Below, one piece after another: positions 17,579 through 26,770 of a stretch of DNA of 38,309 nucleotides. The notes under the pieces are model-generated. The model made no database searches. It was given only the letters and a program-made list of their open reading frames with translations, and was not told where the DNA came from. The position numbers and the translations under genes are program-made. Location of the stretch: positions 1-38,309 of the forward strand of contig QHNT01000275.1 of assembly GCA_003218515.1 (NCBI GenBank), given 5' to 3'. The DNA comes from Verrucomicrobiota bacterium (GTDB taxonomy: Bacteria > Verrucomicrobiota > Verrucomicrobiia > Limisphaerales > AV2). Position 1 is the stretch's first letter. The number at the start of each line of letters is the position of its first letter.

Positions 17579-19268
17579 TCAAAGGGTAGTCACGATTTTC
17601 GCGCGTTCGTGATGATATTCGGAAGGGGTGATTTTGTCCGCCTTGTAAAGGTCGGTCAGTTCGTTCAGGCGCGCCAGACCGGTCTTGTTCGAGGTTTGAA
17701 AGGTGACCGGCGAAGCGCCGATGGCCGGCGTTCCGCGCGTCGGCACGGCGGCCAGTTGAGCGTTCACGCCGGCAGATTGCGTGGCCGGACCCGCAACGGC
17801 TTGCGCCTTGCGGCTGAACCGAACCGTTGTTGCGGTCTCCGGCAATTTTCAGCCGCATTAGTTCACGCGCTCTGGCTTCCAATTCCGGTGTCAGCGTTGC
17901 GCCGGCCGCTTCGGGAACGAAGTTGGTCTTCTCCTCTGTCCGCGACTCGGCGATCTTTTGATGCAGCGCCTGCTCTCCCACAGTGACGGTTTCGGCATGG
18001 GCCCGAACGCCCGTCTGCGGGTCACGGACTTTCTGCTTCGCTGCCTGTTTCGCTTTCGCCTGCGCCTTGGGAGCGGAAGGTGGCGGGGCGGGCTTCTGTG
18101 CCGCGCTAACATCGGCGATCTTTTGATGCAGCACCTGCTCGGCAACAGTGCCGGTTTCGGCCTGGGCCGGAACGACCCTCGGCGGTTCAATGAGTTTCTG
18201 TTTCGGTGCTGGTTTCGCTTTCGCCTGCGCCTTGGGAACGGAAGGTGGCGGAGCGGGCTTCTGTTCCGCGTTCAACTCGGCAATCTTTTGATGCAGCGTT
18301 TGCTCGGCGACGGTGCCGGTTTCGGCCTGGGCCGGAACGGCCCTCGGCGGTTCACTGAGTTTCTGCTTCGCTGCCTGTTTCACTTTCGCCTGCGCCTTGG
18401 GAGCGGAAGGCGGCGGGGCGGGCTTCTGTTCCACATTCAACTCGGCAATCTTTTGACGCAGCGTCTGCTCAGGGACGGTGCCGGTTTCGGCCTGGGCCGG
18501 AACGGCCTTCGGCGGTTCACTGAGTTTCTGCTTCGGCGCCTGTTTCGCTTTCGCCTGCGCCTTCGGAGCGGAAGGCGGCGGGGCGGGCTTCGGTTCCACA
18601 TTCAACTCAGCAATCTTTTGATGCAGCGTTTGCTCGGCGACGGTGCCGGTTTCGGCCTGGGCCGGAACGGCCTTCGGCGGTTCACTGAGTTTCTGCTTCG
18701 GCGCCTGTTTCGCTTTCGCCTGCGCCTTCGGAGCGGAAAGCGGCGGGGCGGGGTTCGGTTCCACATTCAACTCGGCAATCTTTTGATGCAGCGCCTGCTC
18801 GGCGACGGTGCCGGTTCCGGCCTGGGCGGGAACGGCCCTCTGAGGTTCCTTGAGTTTCTGCTGCAGGGCCTGTTGCGCCTTGACCTGAACCTCGGGATTA
18901 GATGGTGCGACAGCGGTTTGCTGTCCTGCTTTCAACTCGGCGATTTTTTGCTCCAACAACTTTTGCGTTTTGGCCTGAGCTTCAGGATTTGTCGGGCCGC
19001 TTGAAGCCATATACTGCTCGTTGATGTTCTTTTTGAACGTTTCGAACTGTTCACCACTGATTTTTCCCTCTTTGTGCAGGCGTTCCACATCAGCGAGAAG
19101 CTGGTCCTTGCTCGGCAAGGAATTGGCGTTGGTGTTCAGTCCAGCGATTGTTTGACGCAAAATCTGCTGCTCTCTGGTCGTGGCGGGGTTAGTGCCCTGT
19201 CCGCAGAATACCAGCGTCAGACCAAGACCAACGCTCGACAGGATCAATCCAGGCTTGGAAATTTTCAT
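17579..19268 (-). CDS. repeat-containing lipoprotein-like/secreted protein with SHOCT-like N- and C-terminal segments; apparent 1-nt frameshift near 17846-17849
   Basis: ATG 19268 MKISKPGLILSSVGLGLTLVFCGQG; N-terminal LLADVERLHKEGKISGEQFETFKKNI; 55-aa tandem repeats; C-terminal LARLNELTDLYKADKITPSEYHHERAKIVTTL lies in the next frame (ORF 17579-17845). Confidence 0.72.
18030..18854 (-). repeat. five tandem 165-bp (55-aa) coding repeats plus a degenerate sixth
   Basis: Unit consensus LSEPPKAVPAQAETGTVAEQTLHQKIAELNVEPKPAPPPSAPKAQAKAKQAPKQK read directly in the translation. Confidence 0.88.
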
Positions 19269-19278
19269 AAGGCAAAGT

Positions 19279-20325
19279 TTAACTGAAAGAAGCCTCCGAA
19301 TCAACCCTATTTCCTGGCGCCTCAGGGCGGTGGAACAGCCGTTCCCACGCCGATGCCCAGGGGTAATAAAGAACTGTGCGAACAAGGATCTTGCGCACCT
19401 CGGATCGGCTGATTTTCGCATGCAGTTCGGGGGCGAGAACGTTGCCGGCGCGCAATTTCTCCACTGTCTTGAGGCCTATCAACAGCGGCCAGGCGCAGGC
19501 CAGTCGCACCCGCGCTTGCGGCCGCGGCAGGGCGTTGGTGTAATGCCAGCCCGCAGTCAAGTGTTCCTCGGCCTGCTTCAGATAAAGGTCATAAAGTGGC
19601 CGTAGCCTCGGGCCGTTCGCTGGCTCCAGCAAATCGAACGGCGCCAGGCCTATCGCCCACAACCGGTCGGCCGGCAGGTAACAGCGTCCTTGTCGCAAAT
19701 CGCGCGGCAGGTCGCGCAAGATGTTCACCAGTTGCAGCCCTTTGCCGAACCGCACGCCATTGGCCAGAAGAAAATCATCATCCAGCGGCACCTCGGGAAA
19801 CAAGTGCGTGCGACACATCTTTGTCCAGAATTCTCCGACGCAGCCCGCCACGCGATAGGTATAGCCGTCCAATTCGTCGTCGGTGTTCAACGCCGCGATT
19901 CGTTCTCTGGAAACGTCGGCAAAACGATTCAGGTCCAACTCCTGCCCGCTGGTGATGAGCACCAGCACATCGCGGATGCGTTGCTGGTCTTCCAACGAGA
20001 ATTCTCCAAGCACCGCGAGCGATTCTTCGATCCGTTGTAACAGGCTCCACTCCGCCGGCGAGCTTTGCTGCCGGGCCAATTCGCCAAAGCTGAGCGGGGC
20101 GGAGGAGTTGCCAAGAATCCGCTCGCGCAACGCCTGGAGCGCCTGGAGCCGCTCGACCGGTGGAACCAGTTGTGTGTCGGCGATGGTGTCGGTGGTGCGG
20201 GCGAGCAAATAGGCAAGACCGATCTGCGGGCGGATCGCGGACGGCAGCACGCGCATCGTCAAATAAAACGAGCGCGAAACCTGCTTAAGCAAATCGGTGA
20301 GCAGTCCTGAGGAGGAATCCCCCAT
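19279..20325 (-). CDS. squalene/phytoene synthase family protein (farnesyl-diphosphate farnesyltransferase-like)
   Basis: SRSFYLTMRVLPSAIRPQIGLAYLLARTTDTIADT; LQLVNILRDLPRDLRQGRCYLP. Confidence 0.88.
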   Translation of the reverse strand: MGDSSSGLLTDLLKQVSRSFYLTMRVLPSAIRPQIGLAYLLARTTDTIADTQLVPPVERLQALQALRERILGNSSAPLSFGELARQQSSPAEWSLLQRIEESLAVLGEFSLEDQQRIRDVLVLITSGQELDLNRFADVSRERIAALNTDDELDGYTYRVAGCVGEFWTKMCRTHLFPEVPLDDDFLLANGVRFGKGLQLVNILRDLPRDLRQGRCYLPADRLWAIGLAPFDLLEPANGPRLRPLYDLYLKQAEEHLTAGWHYTNALPRPQARVRLACAWPLLIGLKTVEKLRAGNVLAPELHAKISRSEVRKILVRTVLYYPWASAWERLFHRPEAPGNRVDSEASFS

Positions 20326-20326
20326 G

Positions 20327-21730
20327 CTACGCGCGCAGGATTTTTCGCCAACGCGCCAGTTGCCTGCGCACTTCTTTGGTTCCCGGAGCGCCGGTGATGT
20401 TCCGTCGCGCCATGGCTTGTTTCAAATCGAAAACCTTGAGGGCGTCGGCCGTGAAATGTTTGTCCACCGACTGCAGTTCCTCCAGCGTAAGCCGGTCCAG
20501 CGGTTTACGGGCCTTTTCAGCGAGCGTGACGACCGCGCCGACGATGTGGTGCGCCTGGCGGAACGGCACGCCTTTGCGCACGACGTAATCCGCCAGGTCG
20601 GTCGCCAGCAGCGTCGGATCGCTGGCCGCCGCGTTGCAAACAGCCGCGTTCACCGCGGTGTTTCCCAGCATGGCGGCCATGAGTCGCGCCGTGGCGCGGA
20701 CGGTGTCGGTGGTGTCGAACAACCGTTCCTTGTCCTCCTGCAAATCACGGTTGTAGGTCATCGGCAGACCTTTCAGGAGCGTCAGCAGCGAAACCAGGTT
20801 GCCGATGACGCGTCCTGTCTTGCCGCGCGTCAACTCGGCAATGTCCGGGTTTTTCTTCTGCGGCATCAACGACGAGCCGGTCGTGTAAGCGTCCGCGATT
20901 TTGATGAAATTAAACTCGGAACTCGCCCACAGAATCACGTCCTCGGCCAGACGCGAAAGATGAACCGCCAGCAAAGCCGCATGGCAGCAAAACTCGATGG
21001 CAAAATCGCGGTCGCTCACGGCATCCATCGAATTTTGAGTAAGCTGCGGTCTGCCTTTGGCGTCAACAAAGTCGAGCAACCGGGCCACCAACTTGCGGTC
21101 GAGCGGCAAAGTGGAGCCGGCGTTCGCTCCGCTGCCCAGCGGACAGACGTTCACCCGTTTGAAACTATCCTTCAGCCGCTCGCTGTCGCGTTCCAACATT
21201 TCCACGTAGGCGAGCAAATGATGCGCGAAATAAACCGGCTGCGCCCGCTGCAGGTGCGTATAGCCGGGTATCAGCACGCGGGCGTTTTGTTCGCCAAGTC
21301 TGACCAGCGCGCTTTGCAGCGAGCGAATGTCCTGTGTAAGTCCAAAGATCTCGTCGCGCAGCCACATCCGCATATCGAGCGCCACCTGGTCGTTGCGTGA
21401 GCGGGCGGTGTGCAGCTTCGCACCGGCGGGCACACGCCGCGTCAACTCCGCCTCGATGTTCATGTGAATGTCTTCCAGTTCCGGTTGCCATTGAAACTTT
21501 CCGTCGGCGATCTCCCGACCGATGTCGTCGAGTCCTTTGACGATGGCCATCTGTTCGTCCCTGGTGAGCACGGCGATTTTCCTGAGCATCGTCGCATGCG
21601 CGATGGAGCCGAGGATGTCCTGCCGCCACAACCGCCAGTCGAACGAAATGGACTCGGTGAAACGAGCGACCTCGGCGCCGGGCGCGCCGAGAAACCGTCC
21701 GCTGCGTGAGACTGGGAAGCTCGTTTTCAT
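20327..21730 (-). CDS. argH: argininosuccinate lyase
   Basis: SRNDQVALDMRMWLRDEI, YTHLQRAQPVYFAHHLLAYVEM, and the fumarase/lyase signature TGSSLMPQKKNPD. Confidence 0.95.
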   Translation of the reverse strand: MKTSFPVSRSGRFLGAPGAEVARFTESISFDWRLWRQDILGSIAHATMLRKIAVLTRDEQMAIVKGLDDIGREIADGKFQWQPELEDIHMNIEAELTRRVPAGAKLHTARSRNDQVALDMRMWLRDEIFGLTQDIRSLQSALVRLGEQNARVLIPGYTHLQRAQPVYFAHHLLAYVEMLERDSERLKDSFKRVNVCPLGSGANAGSTLPLDRKLVARLLDFVDAKGRPQLTQNSMDAVSDRDFAIEFCCHAALLAVHLSRLAEDVILWASSEFNFIKIADAYTTGSSLMPQKKNPDIAELTRGKTGRVIGNLVSLLTLLKGLPMTYNRDLQEDKERLFDTTDTVRATARLMAAMLGNTAVNAAVCNAAASDPTLLATDLADYVVRKGVPFRQAHHIVGAVVTLAEKARKPLDRLTLEELQSVDKHFTADALKVFDLKQAMARRNITGAPGTKEVRRQLARWRKILRA

Positions 21731-21835
21731 TTCTGCCGTTCGCGCTGAATCTGAGATGAACGACCAGGAAAGTCACGCGGGAAAGGGCGATCCGGGATCG
21801 AGGTAGGGACGCGGGTTTCGGATGGGGTGCAGGGA

Positions 21836-21888
21836 CAGGGTGAGTGGTCTTCGGAAATCTTGCAGAGCGGACTCGATAGGGTGGTAGT
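21836..21888. repeat. partial copy (right part) of the 7263-7362 repeat
   Basis: CAGGGTGAGTGGTCTTCGGAAATCTTGCAGAGCGGACTCGATAGGGTGGT vs AGGGTGAGGGGCCTTCGGAAATCTTGCCGGCCAGACTCGATACGGTGGT at 7314. Confidence 0.75.
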
Positions 21889-21965
21889 GCCAAGTTGCGG
21901 TGCGCCTCGCTCCACACGAGTTCTTACAGCTTGCGCCGGGTGGGCCGCGCTCCTATTTTCGCGGC

Positions 21966-22655
21966 ATGAAACGAATTTCCCTTTTCCTTCTGGGCGCGGT
22001 GTGTCTGGGTTTTCCTGGCTCGGCCCAGGACAACGCCGCTCGCGCCGCCGCCGAACGCGAAGCGGCGGAGGAGCGCTACAAACTGTTGAACTCCGCGGTG
22101 GAGGGCCTGACGAGTGCCCAAGCCGATTTGCAACGCCGCCTCGGGAGCCTGGCTGAGGAGGTCCGGTCTTTGCGCGCCCAGGAGTACAAGATCGATACGA
22201 GCAAATTCGTCACGCGCGAAGAGTTCAACCGCCTGGTCAAGGCCTTTGAGGAGATCGAACGGAAACGCGAAGACGACAAGAAACTGATCCGGGAAGAATT
22301 CGAGCAACTGAAAAAGGACATCATTAAACTGTTGAATGCGCCTGCGCCGTCGGCGACCCAAAAGAAAAACAAAGCCCAGCCTCCGGCTGAAAAGGGCTCT
22401 GAGAAGCTCGTCGAGAAACCGTCGAGCAAACCGGACAAATCCGACAACTCAGCAGCCTCCGCGCTTCAGGAAGGCGTTTCTTACACTATCGAAAAGGACA
22501 ATACGCTCTCAGCCGTCGTCAGGGCTCACAACGAGAAGTTCAAAAGTCAGGGCAAAAAAACCTCCGTTAAACTGGTGTTGGAGGCCAATCCAGGCCTCGA
22601 CGAAAAGAAACTTCGCATCGGGCAAAGCATTTTTATTCCGCTCGTTCCTGAGTAA
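21966..22655 (+). CDS. secreted coiled-coil protein with C-terminal LysM-like domain
   Basis: Signal peptide MKRISLFLLGAVCLGFPGSAQ; coiled coil; SYTIEKDNTLSAVVRAHNEKF...KLVLEANPGLDEKKLRIGQSIFIPL. Confidence 0.8.
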   Translation: MKRISLFLLGAVCLGFPGSAQDNAARAAAEREAAEERYKLLNSAVEGLTSAQADLQRRLGSLAEEVRSLRAQEYKIDTSKFVTREEFNRLVKAFEEIERKREDDKKLIREEFEQLKKDIIKLLNAPAPSATQKKNKAQPPAEKGSEKLVEKPSSKPDKSDNSAASALQEGVSYTIEKDNTLSAVVRAHNEKFKSQGKKTSVKLVLEANPGLDEKKLRIGQSIFIPLVPE

Positions 22656-22744
22656 TGGAATCTTTCAATCAGCGCGCCGCATATCAGGTCCGGCTTGCAC
22701 CCGGTGGTTGAACGAATGGCTCGAGTCAGGGTCCAACTGAGGGC

Positions 22745-23122
22745 ATGAAGACGCTCCGTCGCGTTCACTTGTATCTCGGCTGTTTTTTTGCGCCTCTGCT
22801 TCTGTTCTACGTTATCACCGGATGGTATCAGACGGTCAACCCGGACCGCCGTAAAGGTGTCAGCGACTCCCAGGACCTGGTCAGCCGTCTCTCGCGCGTG
22901 CATGTGGAGCAATATTACCCGACGCAATCCGCGTCGGGCTATTCCACGCGTTTGTTTCGCGTGTTCATCGTCATCATGGCAAACGCTTTGATTGCCACGG
23001 TGATTCTGGGCATTATCCTCGCCTTCCGCACCAGTCGCAACAAATGGCCCGTCTGGCTTTCACTCGCCCTGGGCGTCACACTGCCCGTCATCCTGTTGTG
23101 GCTGGGACAAAAGCATGATTGA
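22745..23122 (+). CDS. small membrane protein, PepSY-TM-like
   Basis: MKTLRRVHLYLGCFFAPLLLFYVITGWYQT and two further TM segments. Confidence 0.65.
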   Translation: MKTLRRVHLYLGCFFAPLLLFYVITGWYQTVNPDRRKGVSDSQDLVSRLSRVHVEQYYPTQSASGYSTRLFRVFIVIMANALIATVILGIILAFRTSRNKWPVWLSLALGVTLPVILLWLGQKHD

Positions 23123-23239
23123 GTTATGAAACTCGCGGTGCTGATCTTGCTGGCCGCGATCGTCGGTGGCGGCCTGTTCATTCGACCAAATTGGCGCTTG
23201 CCAACCGGCGGACGGGTGGTAAGTTGCCCGGCCTTTGTT

Positions 23240-23482
23240 ATGCGAGCGGACATTCATCCAAAGTACGTGGAGGCGGAGATCCGTTGCGCCTGCGGCAACG
23301 TGATCAAGACCCGCTCCACCAAGCCGACAATTCTGATCGGCATCTGCAACGTCTGCCATCCCTTCTATACCGGCCAGCAAAAGTTCGTCGATACCGCCGG
23401 TCGCGTGGACAAGTTCCAGCAACGCCTCGCCAAGACGCAGGCGGCGCAGGCCGCGGCCGCCACCAAGAAGAAAAAGAAGTAG
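23240..23482 (+). CDS. rpmE: 50S ribosomal protein L31
   Basis: [65 protein letters not shown] stays open upstream to ATG 23126. Confidence 0.9.
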   Translation: MRADIHPKYVEAEIRCACGNVIKTRSTKPTILIGICNVCHPFYTGQQKFVDTAGRVDKFQQRLAKTQAAQAAAATKKKKK

Positions 23483-23497
23483 CTGATTCCACCCCAA

Positions 23498-23539
23498 CCG
23501 CCCGCAGCAGTTTCGCCACTCTGCGGGCGGATATTTTTT
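23498..23539 (+). terminator. intrinsic terminator-like hairpin between rpmE and prfA
   Basis: CCGCCCGCAG (23498-23507) / CTGCGGGCGG (23521-23530), perfect 10-bp stem, followed by ATATTTTTT. Confidence 0.8.
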
Positions 23540-23545
23540 CCTGAA

Positions 23546-24625
23546 ATGGATTTGCGTCCCCAGATCGACAAATTTTCCAAACGACTGACGGAAGTCGAGA
23601 CGGCGTTGAGCGATCCCAAAGTCTTCGACAACAACCAGCGTTTCCAGGAATTGTCCAGAGAATACGCCCGGCTCAAGGAACTGGTCGAGCGGGGCTCGGG
23701 ATATTTGAAGGCAGTCGCCGACCTGGAGGACAATCGCGCCTTGCTCAAGTCCGAGGCGAACGATTCCGAGATCGCGCAAATGGCCAGAGAGGAAATCGCG
23801 CGGCTCGAAGCGGAGGAGAAGCGGCTCGCGCTCGAAGTCCAGCGCGGCATTTTGCCGCCGAACCCGGCCGACTCGCGCAACACGATTGTTGAAATCCGCG
23901 CCGGCGCGGGCGGATCCGAATCGGCGTTGTTTGCTGCCGACCTTTATCGCATGTACAGCCGCTACGCCGAGTCGCGTGGCTGGAAATTGGAGACGCTCGA
24001 CTCCAGCCCGTCGGACCTCGGCGGTTTCAAGGAAATCATTTTCAACGTGAGCGGGCAGGACGTTTTCAAGCGGCTCAAATACGAAAGTGGCGTGCATCGC
24101 GTCCAGCGCGTGCCGGCGACCGAAGCGCAAAGCCGCATCCACACGAGCACGGCCACCGTCGCCGTGTTGCCGGAAGCGGAGGAAGTCGATGTGCAACTCA
24201 AGCCGGAGGAACTGGAGATTACCGTTTGCCGGGCGTCCGGCCCCGGTGGACAGGGCGTCAACACAACCGATTCCGCCGTGCAAGTGTTGCACAAACCGAC
24301 GGGCTTGATCGTCCGTTGCGCCGACGGCCGGTCGCAGCAGAAAAACAAACAACAGGCGTTCACGGTGCTCCGCTCGCGGTTACTCGAACAAAAAATCGCC
24401 CAGGAAAACGCGAAGTATGCCGCACAGCGCAAGGCGCAGGTCGGCACCGGCGAGCGCAACGAACGCATCCGGACCTACAACTTTCCGCAAAACCGCGTCA
24501 CCGACCACCGCATCGAATTGACGCTTTACAATCTGCCGGCGGTCATTGACGGCGACCTCGACCCGCTGATCGAACCGCTCATGGCGCACGATTTGGAGCA
24601 ACGGCTGGCCGCTTCTGCCCGATGA
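23546..24625 (+). CDS. prfA: peptide chain release factor 1
   Basis: EIRAGAGGSESALFAADLYRMY, VHRVQRVPATEAQSRIHTSTATVAVLPE, GPGGQGVNTTDSAVQ (GGQ motif). Confidence 0.93.
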   Translation: MDLRPQIDKFSKRLTEVETALSDPKVFDNNQRFQELSREYARLKELVERGSGYLKAVADLEDNRALLKSEANDSEIAQMAREEIARLEAEEKRLALEVQRGILPPNPADSRNTIVEIRAGAGGSESALFAADLYRMYSRYAESRGWKLETLDSSPSDLGGFKEIIFNVSGQDVFKRLKYESGVHRVQRVPATEAQSRIHTSTATVAVLPEAEEVDVQLKPEELEITVCRASGPGGQGVNTTDSAVQVLHKPTGLIVRCADGRSQQKNKQQAFTVLRSRLLEQKIAQENAKYAAQRKAQVGTGERNERIRTYNFPQNRVTDHRIELTLYNLPAVIDGDLDPLIEPLMAHDLEQRLAASAR

Positions 24626-25203
24626 AAATCAAAACACCGAAGGGGATCATTTTCGATTGCGATGGAACGCTGGCCGACACGATGCCGCTGCACTGGCGCG
24701 CCTGGCAGGCCATCGCCCAACGGCACCGGCTGCATTTTCCCGAAGAACGTTTCTACGAGTTGGGCGGCGTGCCGACGCGCGACATCCTCAAAATGCTGGC
24801 CCGGGAACAAGGCGTGCCGATCGACCACCTCGCGGTGGCGCACGAAAAGGAAAACGAGTATCTGCCGCTGCTTCACCAGGTGGAACCGGTCAACGCGGTC
24901 GTCGGCGTCGCGCGCGAGCATTACGGGAAGATTCCCATGGCGGTCGCTTCGGGAGGCACGAAAAAAGTCATCACGCAAGTGCTCGAACACCTCAGCATCG
25001 TAAAATTGTTCGACGCCATCGTGACCAGCGAGGACGTCAGGCGCCAGAAGCCGGCGCCGGACATTTTCCTCGAAGCCGCGCGCCGTATTGGCGTCCCGCC
25101 GAAATTCTGCCGCGCTTACGAAGACACCGAGCTGGGCCTGGAGGCCATTCGCGCCGCCGGCATGGAGGCGGTGGATGTGAGGGATCTGCTCGCGGAGCGT
25201 TGA
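24622..25203 (+). CDS. HAD-family phosphatase (beta-phosphoglucomutase-like)
   Basis: KGIIFDCDGTLADTMPLHWRAWQ ... VTSEDVRRQKPAPDIFLEAARRIG ... YEDTELGLEAIRAAGM; 4-bp overlap with prfA. Confidence 0.9.
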   Translation: MKIKTPKGIIFDCDGTLADTMPLHWRAWQAIAQRHRLHFPEERFYELGGVPTRDILKMLAREQGVPIDHLAVAHEKENEYLPLLHQVEPVNAVVGVAREHYGKIPMAVASGGTKKVITQVLEHLSIVKLFDAIVTSEDVRRQKPAPDIFLEAARRIGVPPKFCRAYEDTELGLEAIRAAGMEAVDVRDLLAER

Positions 25204-25387
25204 AGCGTTTTTTTGGTCGGCGGCCTGTCCTCGTGTTTGACCGCCAACGGCCGGAAGGAAAACAACCGATCGCAGCTCTGGCGCGCGGTTTGGGCGTGGT
25301 TTGGAGGCGGATCTCCACGGACCAGACCACGCCAAAGAAACCAGGTCTGGTACTGAGCCAATCAACGGCGACGAAAGGCACCAGATT

Positions 25388-26626
25388 TCAAGCCTCGCGC
25401 TTCTTCCACACGTAGCGGAACATGATCACGCGCAGCGCCGCCGTCAGCGGGATGGCCAGAATGCCGCCCAGCAAGCCGCCCAGCAGCGTCGTGCCCGCCA
25501 TGACCGCGATGATGATCGTGAGCGGATGCAGGCCCACGCGGTCGCCCATGATCTTCGGCGAGATGACCAGCCCTTCGAGCGTTTGCACCACGGCGAACAC
25601 GGCCAGCACGCCCAGCGGATGCCACCAGTCGCCGAATTGCACGAACGCGATCACCAGCGCCATCACGCACGTGGTGATGGCCCCAAGAAACGGGATCATC
25701 GTCAGTACCGTGGCCATGACGCCGAGCAGGAACGCGTAGGGCAGGCCGACGATGAAGAAGCCGATCGTGTAGAGGATGCCGTCACACAGTGCGACGATCA
25801 CTTGTCCGCGAAAGAAAGCGATCAGGTAGTCGTTGATTGACCTGAGCACAAAAACCAGTTCGTCCTTGAACCCGGACCTCGCGATCGGCAGGTAATCGGT
25901 CCATTTCTTTTCGATGCCTTCTTTTTCGAGCAGAAAATAGAAGGCGTAAACGGGTATCAACGCCAGACCGGCCAGCACGCCGAACCAGGAAGCGACTTTG
26001 GAAACCTGGCCGAAGAGCCACGCGCCGACTTTGGGGAGTATCTTCGCCAGCCAGCTCGTGGCGGACTGTAAAGCCTCGGCGTCGAGCGCCCCGCTCCAGA
26101 TCGGCGGCGCAGTTGCGCTCGAGTCCGGAGACGCAGGCGCGTTGGTGGAACCTGTCTCGGCGCCGGTCGTCGCAACGGCGTTCGTGTCGGAGCTGTTGTC
26201 CGGCTGAACTTTCAGGAACTTTTGGAGGATTTTCGGTGGGTTGTTGATCCAGTCCTGCACTTTGTGCTGCACGAGCGCCGCGTAACCGGGAATCTTCTCG
26301 GCAAGTTGCCGCGTCTCGCGGACCACCTGCGGCGCGACGCTGCCGAACAGAGCGAGCATGATCAGCGCCGCCAGCGCAAACACGCAAATAATGGCGGAGG
26401 TCCTTGGCACGCCGCGGCGTTCAATGAAATCAACAACCGGATCAAGCAGGTAAGACAGCACCCCCGCCACCGCCAGGGGCCAGAGCACGGGAGAAAGCAA
26501 GCGCAGCGTCCTGCCGAGTCCCCAAACCACGCCGGCGAGAACCGCCACGATGACCGCGACAGCCAGCGCGGAGACAGCGAACCAGATGACGCGGGCTTGC
26601 CTGGGAGTGGGCGGCGGGCAATTCAT
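25388..26626 (-). CDS. AI-2E family (PerM-like) transporter
   Basis: LLSPVLWPLAVAGVLSYLLDPVVDFIERRGVPRTSAI ... MTIPFLGAITT-like segment ... EGLVISPKIMGDRVGLHPLTIIIAVMAGTTLLGGLLGGILAIP. Confidence 0.9.
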   Translation of the reverse strand: MNCPPPTPRQARVIWFAVSALAVAVIVAVLAGVVWGLGRTLRLLSPVLWPLAVAGVLSYLLDPVVDFIERRGVPRTSAIICVFALAALIMLALFGSVAPQVVRETRQLAEKIPGYAALVQHKVQDWINNPPKILQKFLKVQPDNSSDTNAVATTGAETGSTNAPASPDSSATAPPIWSGALDAEALQSATSWLAKILPKVGAWLFGQVSKVASWFGVLAGLALIPVYAFYFLLEKEGIEKKWTDYLPIARSGFKDELVFVLRSINDYLIAFFRGQVIVALCDGILYTIGFFIVGLPYAFLLGVMATVLTMIPFLGAITTCVMALVIAFVQFGDWWHPLGVLAVFAVVQTLEGLVISPKIMGDRVGLHPLTIIIAVMAGTTLLGGLLGGILAIPLTAALRVIMFRYVWKKREA

Positions 26627-26637
26627 GCGCCGGGAGA

Positions 26638-26770
26638 ACTCGAAATCCGAATGTCGAAAGTCGAATGAAAGCCGAAACCCAACTCCCAAAGTCCGACACG
26701 GATCACATTCCGGTTCCGGTTTGAAGCTTCGGGTCTCCTTCGGTTTTCAGATTTCGGTCTTCGGGTTTTC
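26638..26770. repeat. intergenic imperfect inverted repeat built of CGAAA(T/A)CCGAA-type motifs
   Basis: CGAAATCCGAATGTCGAAAGTCGAATGAAAGCCGAAACCC on one side, CTTCGGGTCTCCTTCGGTTTTCAGATTTCGGTCTTCGGGTTTTC on the other. Confidence 0.55.

Noticed and set aside
18030-18854. Regular tandem repeats that could suggest a CRISPR or minisatellite
   Set aside because: Unit is 165 bp, fully coding, with no spacer/repeat alternation; explained by a repeat protein.
17958-19004. 348-aa plus-strand ORF across the repeat region
   Set aside because: Antisense shadow of the repeat gene; Arg/Leu/Gly-rich low-complexity translation, while the minus frame has signal peptide and SHOCT-like segments.
23060-24352. 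430-aa minus-strand ORF
   Set aside because: Antisense to rpmE and prfA, which have clear family signatures; shadow ORF in high-GC DNA.
24526-25365. 279-aa minus-strand ORF
   Set aside because: Antisense to the HAD phosphatase gene; no domain signature.
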